In this document: one piece after another, positions 26,101-33,550 of the stretch
How positions within the stretch are numbered: the first letter of the stretch is position 1
Layout: every line of letters starts with the position of its first letter
DNA from: Fratercula arctica
Lineage: Eukaryota; Chordata; Aves; Charadriiformes; Alcidae
Length of the DNA stretch: 64,000 nucleotides
Assembly (NCBI GenBank): GCA_947846985.1
Contig: CANTUZ010000025.1
Coordinates: 11,964,100-12,028,099 of the forward strand
Reading direction: 5' to 3'
The notes under the pieces: model-generated
The model's database searches: none
The model's input: only the letters and a program-made list of their open reading frames with translations
Told to the model about the DNA's origin: nothing
Made by a program: the position numbers and the translations under genes

Positions 26101-26297
26101 TCTTGGGATCCCCCTGTGACCCCAGAAATACAAATGGGTTCTGCCCCTCTATAGCTTGATGGTATCAGAGTACACTGTGCTCCTGTGTCCACTAGAGCCT
26201 TATACTCCTGTGGGTCTGATGTGCCAGGCCATCGAATCCACACTGTCCAATAAACCCGGTTGTCCCTTTCCTCCACCTGGCTGGAGGCAGGGCCCCT
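23112..26297 (-). CDS. pol: Pol polyprotein of provirus copy 1 (PR-RT-RNase H-IN)
   Basis: Enzymatic polyprotein that would process Gag-Pol, copy the RNA genome to DNA and integrate it. It is in the gag frame directly after the amber codon at 26298-26300, so expression by stop readthrough is likely; an internal GTG at 26276 is the first alternative start codon and is used for numbering. Visible motifs (1054-residue count): protease DTG at 30-32; RT aspartate 243 in TIDIANAFF and YIDD at 305-308; RNase H D614, E652, D676, D746; integrase zinc ligands H773, H778, C807, C810 and catalytic D840, D899, E935 (35 residues between the last two). The RT matches the ERVL group. There is no dUTPase after integrase, which ERVL elements of mammals carry. 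The frame has no internal stop and all listed catalytic residues are present. TGA stop at 23112-23114. Confidence 0.93.
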   Translation of the reverse strand, partial: RGPASSQVEERDNRVYWTVWIRWPGTSDPQEYKALVDTGAQCTLIPSSYRGAEPICISGVTGGSQELTVLEAEVSLTGNEWQKHPIVTGPDAPCILGIDYLRRGYFKDPKGYRWAFGIAALEAEEVRQLSTLPGLSEDSSVVGLLRVEEQQVPIATTTVHRRQYRTNRDSLIPIHKLIRQLEVQGVISKTRSPFNSPIWPVRKSNGEWRLTVDYRGLNEVTPPLSAAVPDMLELQYELESKAAKWYATIDIANAFFSIPLAAECRPQFAFTWRGIQYTWNRLPQGWKHSPTICHGLIQTALEQGEAPEHLQYIDDIIVWGNTAEEVFEKGDKIVRILLKAGFAIKRSKVKGPAQEIQFLGIKWQDGRRQIPMDVINKIAAMSPPTSKKETQAFLGIVGFWRMHIPDYSLIVSPLHQVTRKKNDFKWGPEQRQAFEQIKQEIVHAVALGPVRAGQDVKNVLYTAAGENGPTWSLWQKAPGETRGRPLGFWSRGYRGSEARYTPTEKEILAAYEGVGAASEVVGTEAQLLLAPRLPVLGWMFKERVPTTHHATDATWSKWIALITQRTRMGNPSRPGILEVIMDWPEGKDFGMSPEEEVTRVEEAPPYNKLPENEKQYALFTDGSCRIVGKHRKWKAAVWSPTRQVAEASEGQGESSQFAEVKAIQLALDIAERERWPVLYLCTDSWMVANALWGWLQQWKQGNWQRRGKPIWAAELWQDIAARIENLVVKVRHVDAHVPKNRATEEHQNNQQVDRAARIEVAQVDLDWQHKGELFIARWAHETSGHQGRDATYRWARDRGVDLTMDTIAQVIHECETCAAIKQAKRLKPLWYGGRWLKYKYGEAWQIDYITLPRTRQGKRYVLTMVEATTGWLETYPVPHATARNTILGLEKQVLWRHGTPERIESDNGTHFRNSLIDTWAKEHGIEWVYHIPYHAPASGKIERYNGLLKTTLRAMGDGTLKHWDAHLGKATWLVNTRGSTNRAGPAQSKLPRTVEGDKVPVVHMKNMLGKTVWVSPASGKGKPIRGIAFAQGPGCTWWVMRQDGEVRCVPHGDLILGENSQ

Positions 26298-26300
26298 CTA
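26298..26300 (-). promoter_or_regulatory. In-frame amber codon between gag and pol
   Basis: On the minus strand the codons read TAT TAG AGG GGC, and the pol frame continues in the same register (26300 to 23112 with no other stop). The same arrangement occurs in copy 2 at 53137-53139. Gammaretroviruses use UAG readthrough for Gag-Pol; I infer the same here. A downstream RNA pseudoknot was not tested. Confidence 0.75.
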
Positions 26301-28463
26301 ATACTGGTCATGGTATCCGGTACTCACTTCTTGCAGAAATGACTTGGAGGTTCCTTCAAGAGGATCAGAAGCAAGATCAGGCCTTATGCTCTGTCTGGGG
26401 AACTGCCCACTGGAAACTGGGGCGGCACTTTTCCTGGAGGGATCCCCTTTTGTGGTTGTCCTTCCTTGCAACTCCTGTACCCGTGCCCGCAGGATCCAAG
26501 TAGGTTGTCCATCCCACTTCCTCATGTCCTCTCCATGGTCTCGCAGGTAGAACCACAGGGTGCCTCGTGGTGTGTACCCTTTGTACTCTCTCTCTTGAGT
26601 GGGGAAATGTCTGCTTCTAATAGCTGAGATGCTGGCCCGTACAGGTGGGGAGTAGGACATATTCTCTTCAAGTTGCTGGACCTTCCGGGACAGTTTCTCC
26701 ACAGCTGAGACAAGGGGGGAAGAGAGGCTTTCTTCATATCGCCGGAGCCGGCCAGCCACCTCATCCACCGTTGGTCCTTCTTCACCTTTCCATTCCATTA
26801 CTGCCAGTGAGTTGGCATATGACGATGGTGCGCTCCGTACAAACTTCCGCCACATGGGCCTTGTGCAGTGCACCTCATCAGGGTCCGTGGGCAAGTCTGT
26901 GTTGTCCAAGTCATAATAAATCATCTCCCGCACGGCTAATTCTCTCAGGTACTGGCTACCTCTTTCCATGGTGGTCCATTTGCTTGGTTGACATACAACA
27001 TCTTCACTGAAGGGGTACCTCTCCCTCACGCCTGACAGGAGTCGCTTCCAGAGGCTGAGGGCTTGGGTCTTTTTTCCAATTGCTTTGTCAATGCCGCCTT
27101 CCCTAGACAGGGATCCCAACTGCCTGGCTTCCCTACCCTCTAATTCCAGGCTACTGGCCCCATTATCCCAACACCGAAGCAGCCAGGTGACAATGTGCTC
27201 GCCTGAAAGTCGGCTAAAATCTTTTCGCATATCCCGCAGCTCACTCAGGGATAGGGATCGGGTAATTATCTCTGGTTCTGCCTCTTCCTCCTGTCCTTGT
27301 GATGGCCCTGGTTCATCGTCATCTCTTACTATGCGAACCGATTTCTTTGTGTACTTCTTCTTTTGTATGGGGGCAACGGATACTGGCATGGGTTGGTTCC
27401 CTGGTTCAGCAGCAGTGTCTGTCACCGGGGCTGGAGTAGCTGCAGTGTCTGTCACCGGGGTTGCAGTAGCCGCAGTGCCTGTCGCAGGGGTCGCAGTAGC
27501 CGCAGTGCCTGTCGCAGGGGTCGCAGTGCCCGTCGCAGGGGTCGCAGTAGCCGCAGTGCCCGTCGCAGGGGTCACAGTAGCCGCAGTGCCTGTCGCAGGG
27601 GTTGCAGTAGCCGCAGTGCCCGTCGCAGGGGTCGCAGTAGCCGCAGTGCCCGTCGCAGGGGTCGCAGTAGCCGCAGTGCCCGTCGCAGCAGCACCTGCCA
27701 CAGGGGCCACAGCAACCGCAGCGCCTGCCGCAGGGGCCGCAGCGCCTGCTGGTCTGGTCTCTGTCTCTTTCTTCTGAGGGTGCTGCATAGCACTGAGTAG
27801 TGCCTGGTAGACACTAGCCAGGGCCCAGCACAGTGCGGTGAGTTGTGCCTCTCTAGAATAGCCACAGCACTTTCCCTTCAGATATTCTACTATTCTATCA
27901 GGGTCCTGTAATTGTTCAGGGGTGAAGTCCCAGACCATTGGAGGTGGGAAGTTCTCTAAGTACCTGCCCATGTTCTCCCACCTGCCATGCCACCCCTGAC
28001 TGTCCAGCCTTGGAGCAGATCTCTGGGTGGCAGTCTTAAATAGTTGTTTAACCCTAAACGAGACCTGGACCATATTCAGGAGACATAACACTAGGAACAT
28101 GCTGGTTTGAGCATCCCAAGGATATTCAAAATTCCCAAAAGCTGTTATACCTGACTCAAAGGAGAAAAGGGAGGCAAAAGAGCTGGGGAAAGTGTCCCCC
28201 CCTGTTTCCCCCATAGACTGGGTGTAATTATTAATGAATTCTGAGAGGTGGTACCCAATGTACGGACAGGAGAGCAATATCACATAAACGCCCCAAAATA
28301 ACCGTCTAACAAGTGATGTTATCATATCATAAGCCGATATTGCACAGGACAGCAAAATGATAATCCTCATCCCCCTCCCAGAAGTAACAAATATCATCAC
28401 AGGGAGTGCATAAAACACATAGGAGTTTACATAACACAGCCATGAGAACAAACTCAGCAACAT
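26298..28463 (-). CDS. gag: Gag-like protein of provirus copy 1
   Basis: Structural polyprotein, 721 residues, ATG about 100 nt downstream of the 5' LTR, TAG at 26298-26300. Residues about 4-27, 33-48, 54-70 and 120-133 are hydrophobic and could be membrane segments, unusual for Gag, which is normally myristoylated or basic at its N-terminus. Residues about 240-350 are a low-complexity Ala/Thr/Pro domain built from a 10-residue repeat. After a basic KKKYTKKSVR patch and an acidic linker, residues about 400-600 (LSLSELRDMRKDFSRLSGEH onward, with WLLRCWDNGA) look capsid-like and helical; a coiled coil around VEKLSRKVQQLEEN follows. There is no CCHC zinc knuckle, as in ERVL Gag and Fv1. Copy 2 conserves the whole layout except the repeat. 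Assignment as Gag rests on position and on the capsid-like half. Confidence 0.85.
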   Translation of the reverse strand: MLLSLFSWLCYVNSYVFYALPVMIFVTSGRGMRIIILLSCAISAYDMITSLVRRLFWGVYVILLSCPYIGYHLSEFINNYTQSMGETGGDTFPSSFASLFSFESGITAFGNFEYPWDAQTSMFLVLCLLNMVQVSFRVKQLFKTATQRSAPRLDSQGWHGRWENMGRYLENFPPPMVWDFTPEQLQDPDRIVEYLKGKCCGYSREAQLTALCWALASVYQALLSAMQHPQKKETETRPAGAAAPAAGAAVAVAPVAGAAATGTAATATPATGTAATATPATGTAATATPATGTAATVTPATGTAATATPATGTATPATGTAATATPATGTAATATPVTDTAATPAPVTDTAAEPGNQPMPVSVAPIQKKKYTKKSVRIVRDDDEPGPSQGQEEEAEPEIITRSLSLSELRDMRKDFSRLSGEHIVTWLLRCWDNGASSLELEGREARQLGSLSREGGIDKAIGKKTQALSLWKRLLSGVRERYPFSEDVVCQPSKWTTMERGSQYLRELAVREMIYYDLDNTDLPTDPDEVHCTRPMWRKFVRSAPSSYANSLAVMEWKGEEGPTVDEVAGRLRRYEESLSSPLVSAVEKLSRKVQQLEENMSYSPPVRASISAIRSRHFPTQEREYKGYTPRGTLWFYLRDHGEDMRKWDGQPTWILRARVQELQGRTTTKGDPSRKSAAPVSSGQFPRQSIRPDLASDPLEGTSKSFLQEVSTGYHDQY
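27440..27690 (-). repeat. 30-bp minisatellite within gag
   Basis: A 30-bp unit (plus strand GTCGCAGGGGTCGCAGTAGC plus CGCAGTGCC(C/T)) is repeated about eight times, encoding a 10-residue Ala/Thr/Pro unit. One unit is shortened to 21 bp, so the frame is kept throughout. Copy 2 has only a single related segment at about 54250-54290. Confidence 0.9.
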
Positions 28464-28540
28464 AGTGACCGTGACTATTTACCTAACAAATTCGTTTTTT
28501 CAAGCTCTAGTTAGATTCTGTCGTTGTCTCAACCCTTCGG

Positions 28541-28558
28541 GCCCCACGTTGGGCGCCA
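28541..28558 (-). promoter_or_regulatory. Primer-binding site, tRNA-Lys(CUU) type
   Basis: The plus strand reads GCCCCACGTTGGGCGCCA, identical to the 3' end of vertebrate tRNA-Lys(CUU) with CCA, so the minus (genomic RNA-sense) strand is a perfect 18-nt binding site. Eight bases separate it from the LTR end, more than the usual 0-3. Copy 2 has the same site with one CpG-to-TpG change. Confidence 0.9.
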
Positions 28559-28566
28559 AAAAGGAC

Positions 28567-28912
28567 TGTCGTGGTTTGGCCTCAGATGGCAACAAAGAAC
28601 CACGTGTCGCTCGCTCAGCGCTTCCCGGTACGGGAAGGATCAAAAGAAAAAGGCAAAACTCTTGGGTTGAGACAAAGGCAGTTTAACAGAACAGCAAAGG
28701 GAACAAGAAAACAACAACAATAACACCGACAGAGAAATATACAGACGCGAATACAGAACCGCCGCTCCCCGCCGCTCCCCGCCGCTCTGGCCCCGGGATG
28801 CGCCAGCCCGCTCCGAACCCGACTGCTCGCCCCCTCCCTCCTTTTAATCTCAGGGTGGGCGCGGCTCACATGGCATGGAATACTTAACCCTGTCCCTGCC
28901 GGAACCAGGACA
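28567..28912 (-). repeat. 5' LTR of provirus copy 1
   Basis: 346 bp, TG...CA ends on the minus strand. It differs from the 3' LTR by about five substitutions and one extra 10-bp CGCTCCCCGC unit near 28765-28785. Confidence 0.92.
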
Positions 28913-28917
28913 ATATC
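28913..28917 (+). repeat. Target site duplication ATATC, right
   Basis: Identical to 22489-22493; the host (LTR-like element) sequence resumes after it. Confidence 0.93.
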
Positions 28918-29083
28918 AAACACGCGACAAAGTTATAAACGATACAGCCTGGCTATAAATGCAGGAAAGAGATTCTCTAGAGAGATTTCTAAGTTTCATA
29001 GAATCATAGAATCATAGAACCATAGGGTTGGAAGGGACCTCTGGAGATCATCTAGTCCAACCCCCCTGCCAGAGCAGGGTCAC

Positions 29084-30571
29084 CTAGAGCAGGTTACACA
29101 GGAACACGTCCAGGCGGGTTTTGAATGTCTCCAGAGACGGAGACTCCACCACCTCTCTGGGCAGCCTGTTCCAGTGCTCTGCCACCCTCAGGGTAAAGAA
29201 GTTCCTCCTCATGTTTAGGTGGAACTTCTTGTGCTCAGGTTTGTGCCCATTGCCTCTTGTCCTGTCCCCGGGCACTACTGAAAAGAGCCTGGTCCCATCC
29301 TCCTGACACCCACCCTTTAAGTATTTATAAGCATTGATAAGATCCCCCCTCAGCTGTCTTTTTTCCAGACTGAAGAGACCCAAATCCCTCAGCCTTTCCT
29401 CATAAGAGAGGTGTTCCAGTCCCCTAATCATCTTGGTAGCCCTCTGCTGCACCCTTTCCAGCAGTTCCCTGTCCTTCTGGAACCGGGGAGCCCAGAACTG
29501 GACACAGTACTCCAGGTGTGGCCTCACCAATGCAGAGTAGAGGGGGAGGATGACCTCCCTCGACCTGCTGGCCACACTCTTTTTGATGCACCCCAGGATG
29601 CCATTGGCCTTCTTGGCCACAAGGGCACATTGCTGGCTCATGGTCATCCTGTTGTCCACCAGGACTCCCAGATCTCTTTCCACAGAGCTGCTCTCCAGCA
29701 GGTCAGCCCCCAACCTGTACTGGTGCATGGGGTTGTTCCTCCCCAGGTGCAGCATCCTACACTTGCCCTTGTTGAATTTCATAAGGTTTCTCTCTGCCCA
29801 GATCTCCAACCTGTCCAGGTCTCTCTGTATGGCAGCACAGCCCTCCGTTGTGTCAGCCGCCCCCCCCAGCTTTGTGTCATCAGCAAACTTGCTGAGGGTG
29901 CACTCTATCCCCTCATCCAGGTCATTGATGAATATATTGAAGAGGACTGGACCCAGTACTGACCCCTGGGGAACACCACTTGTCACTGGTCTCCAACTAG
30001 ATTCTGTGCCCCTAATCACAACCCTCTGAGCTCTATCTTTCAACCAGTTTTCTATCCACCTAACTGTCCGTTCATCTAACCCACACTTCCTAAGCTTCCC
30101 TATGAGGATGCTGTGGGAGACCGTGTCAAACGCTTTGCTTAAGTCAAGATAGACCACATCTACCGCCCTCCCCTCATCTATCCATCCAGTCATGGCATCG
30201 TAGAAGGCTATCAGATTAGTCAGACATGATTTCCCCTTGGTGAATCCATGTTAACTACTTCTGATAGCTTTCTTTTCCTCCACGTGCCTTGAGATGACGC
30301 CCAGAACAAGCTGTTCCATCATCTTTCCAGGGATGGAGGTGAGGCTGACCGGCCTGTAGTTCCCTGGCTCCTCCTTCTTGCCTTTTTTGAAGACTGGAGT
30401 GACATTGGCTTTCCTCCAGTCCTCAGGCACCTCGCCTGTTCTCCAGGACCTTTCAAAGATGATGGAGAGCGGCCCAGCAATGACTTCCGCCAGCTCCCTC
30501 AGCACTCTCGGGTGCATCCCATCGGGGCCCATGGACTTGTGAATATCTAAATGATCTAATTGATCCCTCAC
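29084..30571 (-). pseudogene. CR1 ORF2 reverse transcriptase, C-terminal part, one stop
   Basis: CR1 ORF2 encodes an endonuclease plus reverse transcriptase that performs target-primed integration. This fragment covers the RT from palm/fingers (KANVTPVFKKGKKEEPGNYR, VSLTSIPGKMMEQL) through [29 protein letters not shown] and the catalytic FADDTKLGG to the C-terminal region ending FLCNLL. The parts 30251-30571 and 29084-30193 are in the same frame. They are separated by TAA at 30251-30253 in place of a glutamine codon expected in the SQHGF motif, so one C-to-T change breaks an otherwise open frame of nearly 500 codons. The endonuclease was lost by 5' truncation. Confidence 0.9.
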
Positions 30572-30601
30572 TCGCTCCTCCTCAACCCAAGGAGGAGCGA
30601 G
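30571..30601. repeat. Perfect 12-bp hairpin at the CR1 5' junction
   Basis: CTCGCTCCTCCT (30571-30582), a 7-nt loop, then AGGAGGAGCGAG (30590-30601). It lies exactly where CR1 homology ends, suggesting fold-back synthesis at the 5' end of the insertion. Confidence 0.8.
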
Positions 30602-31285
30602 TTTCCCGAGAAAGCACTCAGTATAATCTAGGTCTTACCCAAAGGCGTCCCTATGGGGGGGAAGAAAGGCTCAGCCCGTCGACTGATCCCGGAAGTCAGT
30701 GATGGAATTCTTCGCGATGGTGTCTTCCCTGAGTATCCCCCCTCTCTTGGGCTATTTTTATACTATTTGTTATCTTCAAGGTGGAGTTTGAGTGACTTTA
30801 GTCATAAATACTTTAATTATGATTGGTGTAAAATTCTCTCGCTTCACAATTAAAGGTATAGTTTACAAAAAATTCAGGGCGCAGACTCAAGAAGGAGTGG
30901 TCGCACCTTGGAGGTGGGTAGCCTTTGGGATGGAGGTGTGTTTTGGTATTATAACGACATTATAATGAGCAAAGTTCGCACAAAGGACAGCATTTCATCA
31001 AAATTTGACAAAATGTTGACTCCGAGTATCGAGCAGGCAGCTAATTGGCAGCTTATCTGTTTCATGGTATCGTCCCATCCCCGTATCTACTATACATCAT
31101 AAGGTAAAGACGCGGAATAATTGCATCCCGCCCCATACCTCATGTAGCTTCACAAGCATCCTTATCAGGGAACCGCGGATGTTGTATTCTTCATGACAGC
31201 TGCAGCTGTTTTCTACCTCAGAAGCCTCTTGATTTTATACTTAATGTGTGAACAATGCTGTACTTTTGTATTTTTAGCCAATTTA
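30602..31285 (-). mobile_element. Body of the interrupted LTR-like element
   Basis: Unique sequence between the CR1 and the right inverted repeat. On the minus strand it has a TATAAAA box (30756-30762). Together with 28918-28994 and 22302-22493 it appears to form a single U3-R-U5-like unit. No coding potential. Confidence 0.45.
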
Positions 31286-31480
31286 GGTGCAGTCCACTAT
31301 TAGTGTATCCAAATCGTAATAGTTTAATACATATTAAACGCGATTGGACTGATAGTGCTGAATTGGGCATCACTCAGAATTTAAACCTAGCCGCACCTAG
31401 CCTCCCACCTCGGTGAGGAGTGTTAGAACGCAAGGGGGTTTATCTTCTGCCAAAACCGCTTTGCCCCTTTCCACACAACA
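31286..31480 (-). repeat. Right copy of the 195-bp inverted repeat
   Basis: Reverse complement of 22107-22301 with about five differences, ending ...CCACACAACA at 31480. Confidence 0.9.
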
Positions 31481-31715
31481 GGAGCATCCCGGGGTCCGGT
31501 CGGTGAGCGGCGGCTAGCGGCGGTTCCGTAATCGTGTTTGTATATTCCTCTATCCGTGTTATTGTTGTTGTTTTCTTGTTCCCTCTGCTGTTCTGTTAAA
31601 CTATCTTTGTCTCAGCCCAAGAGTTTTGCCTTTTTCTTCCGATTCTTCCCATACTGGGAAGACCCGAGCAAGCGGCACGTGGTTCTTTGTTGCCATCTAA
31701 GGCTAAACCACGACA
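31481..31715 (+). repeat. Fragment of a provirus-family LTR, plus strand
   Basis: It matches the downstream two-thirds of the LTR of provirus copies 1 and 2 (GGTTCCGTAATCG, the GTTATTGTTGTTGTTTTC block, GAGTTTTGCC) and ends ...AACCACGACA at 31715. Its first third is missing at the border with the inverted repeat. CR1 sequence follows directly. Confidence 0.88.
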
Positions 31716-33550
31716 CCATGTCGCTGACAAAGATGTTAAACAGCACTGGTCCCAGAACCAAACCCTGAAGAATGCCACTCATCACTGGTCGCCACTTGGA
31801 CATCAAGCCATTGACCACAACTCTTTGAGTGCGGTCATCCAGACAATTCCTTGTCCACCGAGTGGTCCATCTGTGAAATCCATGTCTCTCCAACTTAGAG
31901 ACCAGGATGTCGTGTGGGACAGTGTCGAATGCCTTGCACAAGTCCAGGTAGATGATGTCAGTTGCTCTTCCCTTATCCACCAACACTGTAATCCCATCAT
32001 AGAAGGCCACCAAATTTGTCAGGCATGACTTGCCCTTAGTGAAGCCATGTTGGCTGTCACTAATCACCTCCTTCTTTTCCACATGCCTTAGCATGGTTTC
32101 CAGGAGGATCTGCACCATGATCTTGCCAGGCACAGAGGTGAGGCTCACCAGCCTGTAGTTCCCTGGGTCTTCCTTTTTTCCCTTTTTAAAAATGGGGGTT
32201 ACGTTTCCCCTTTTCCAGTGAGTGGTAACTTCACCAGACTGCCACGACTTTTCAAATATAATGGAAAGCAGCTTAGCAACTTCATCTGCCAGTTCCCTCA
32301 GGACCTGCGGATGGATTTAATCAGGTCCCATGGACTTGTGCATTTTCAGGTTCCTTAGATGGTCTCGAACTTGATCTTCACCTACAGTGGGCGGTTCTTC
32401 ATTCTCATAGCCCCTGCCTTTGCCTTCTGCAACTTGGGTGGTGCGGTTAGAGCCCTTCCTGGTGAAGACAGAGGCAAAGAAGTCATTCAGTACCTCAGCC
32501 TTCTCCATATCCTGGGTGACCAGGTCTCCCGTTTCCTTTCCAGAGAGGGCCCACATCTTCCTTAGTCTTCATTTTATCATTGACATACCTATAGAAGTTT
32601 TTCTTGTTGCCCTTGATGTCCCTGGCCAGATTTAATTCTATCTGGGCTTTAGCTTTCCTAACCTGGTCCCTGGCTGCTCAGACAGTTTCTTTGTATTCCT
32701 CCCAGGCTACCTGTCCTTGCTTCCACCCTCTGTAGGCCTCCTTCTTACTTTTGAGTGTGTCCAGGAGCTCCTTGTTCATCCATGCAGGCCTCCTGGCTTA
32801 TTTGCCCAACTTCTTCATTGTTGGGTTACATCACTCCCATGGAACTCTACCAAGCAGATCTCTCAAGAGGCCAAAATGTGCTCTCCTGAAGTCCAGGGTA
32901 GTGAGCTTTCTGTGCACCCTCCTCACTGCCCTAAGGATCTTGAACTCCACCATCTCATGGTCACTGCAGCCAAGGCTACCCTTGAGCTTCACATTCCCCA
33001 CATTGCCCCCCCTTGTTGGTAAGGACAAGGTCCAGCATGGCACCTCTCCTCATTGGCTCCTCTATCACTTGGAGAAGGAAGTTATCGTCAACACATTCCA
33101 GGAACCTCCTGGATTGCTTGTGCCCCACTGCGTTATCCCTCCAACAGGTATCAGAGTGGTTGAAGTCCCCCATGAGGACCAGGGCCTGTGAACATGAGGC
33201 CACTCCTATCTGTCTATAGAGGGCTGCACCCGCTCAGTCATCCTGGTCAGGTGGCCTGTAGTAGACCCCCACTGTAATATCACCTGTCCCTGCCCTCCCT
33301 TTAATATTGACCCATAGGCGCTCTGCCTGCTCTTCATCCATCCCCAGGTGGAGCTCCATGCACTCCAGCTGGTCATTGACATAGAGGGTATCACCCCCTC
33401 CTCATCTCCCTCATCTCTTCTTAAAGAGACTGTATCCTTCCATTCCAACACTCCAGTCATAGGAGCCATCCCACCACATCTCTGTGATGCCAATAAGATC
33501 ATAGCCCTGCAGGCATGCACACATCGCTAACTCCTCCTGTTTATTCCTCA
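31716..33550 (-). pseudogene. CR1 ORF2 (endonuclease and partial RT), broken
   Basis: The reading direction is right to left. The endonuclease is recognisable in the segments ITEMWWDGS (about 33460-33490), YYRPPDQDD (about 33240-33265) and LMGDFNHSDTCW (about 33140-33180). The RT begins with the [20 protein letters not shown] segment (about 32317-32390) and continues to [16 protein letters not shown] and [11 protein letters not shown] (about 31730). The frame is interrupted by several stops and indels (for example after 33206 and around 32290). The RT YADD-equivalent motif is absent because the copy is truncated at 31716. Confidence 0.82.

Larger units (their letters stand above)
22494..28912 (-). 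mobile_element. ERVL-type provirus copy 1, env-less, apparently complete
   Basis: An LTR retrotransposon of 6.4 kb in minus orientation: 5' LTR (28567-28912), primer-binding site (28541-28558), gag (26298-28463), pol (23112-26297), polypurine tract, 3' LTR (22494-22829). It is flanked by the 5-bp direct repeat ATATC. No env frame exists between pol and the 3' LTR (280 bases). The pol sequence resembles ERVL (class III) elements in the RT blocks TPPLSAAVP and HSPTICHGL. The two LTRs differ by about five substitutions and one 10-bp duplication, so the insertion is young. Gag and pol are open apart from the single amber codon between them. Whether it is transcribed or mobile is unknown. Confidence 0.93.
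28995..30601 (-). mobile_element. CR1 LINE, 5'-truncated, well preserved
   Basis: Minus-strand CR1 with its 3' end at the left, where the tail TCATAGAATCATAGAATCATAG is intact (28996-29017). It runs upstream through most of the RT domain of ORF2 and ends at about 30590-30601, where the last bases form a perfect hairpin. It is inserted in the interrupted LTR-like element. Conservation is high, so it is a relatively recent insertion. Confidence 0.92.
22107..31480 (-). mobile_element. LTR-like element with 195-bp inverted ends, interrupted by two insertions
   Basis: After removing the provirus (22494-28917 including one target duplicate) and the CR1 (28995-30601), about 1.35 kb remains (22107-22493, 28918-28994, 30602-31480). 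The outer ends read TGTTGTGTG... and ...CACACAACA. On the minus strand there is a TATAAAA box (plus 30756-30762) and, after excising the insertions, about 345 nt downstream an AATAAA signal (plus 22398-22403), the order expected for a solo LTR read on the minus strand. The 195-bp inverted repeats at the ends are not normal for LTRs, so a non-autonomous TIR transposon or a rearranged LTR are alternatives. No matching target duplication is visible. Confidence 0.5.

Noticed and set aside
27085..27777. 230-codon plus-strand open frame rich in Val/Ala
   Set aside because: It is the antisense of the gag minisatellite; the repeat unit lacks stops in several frames.
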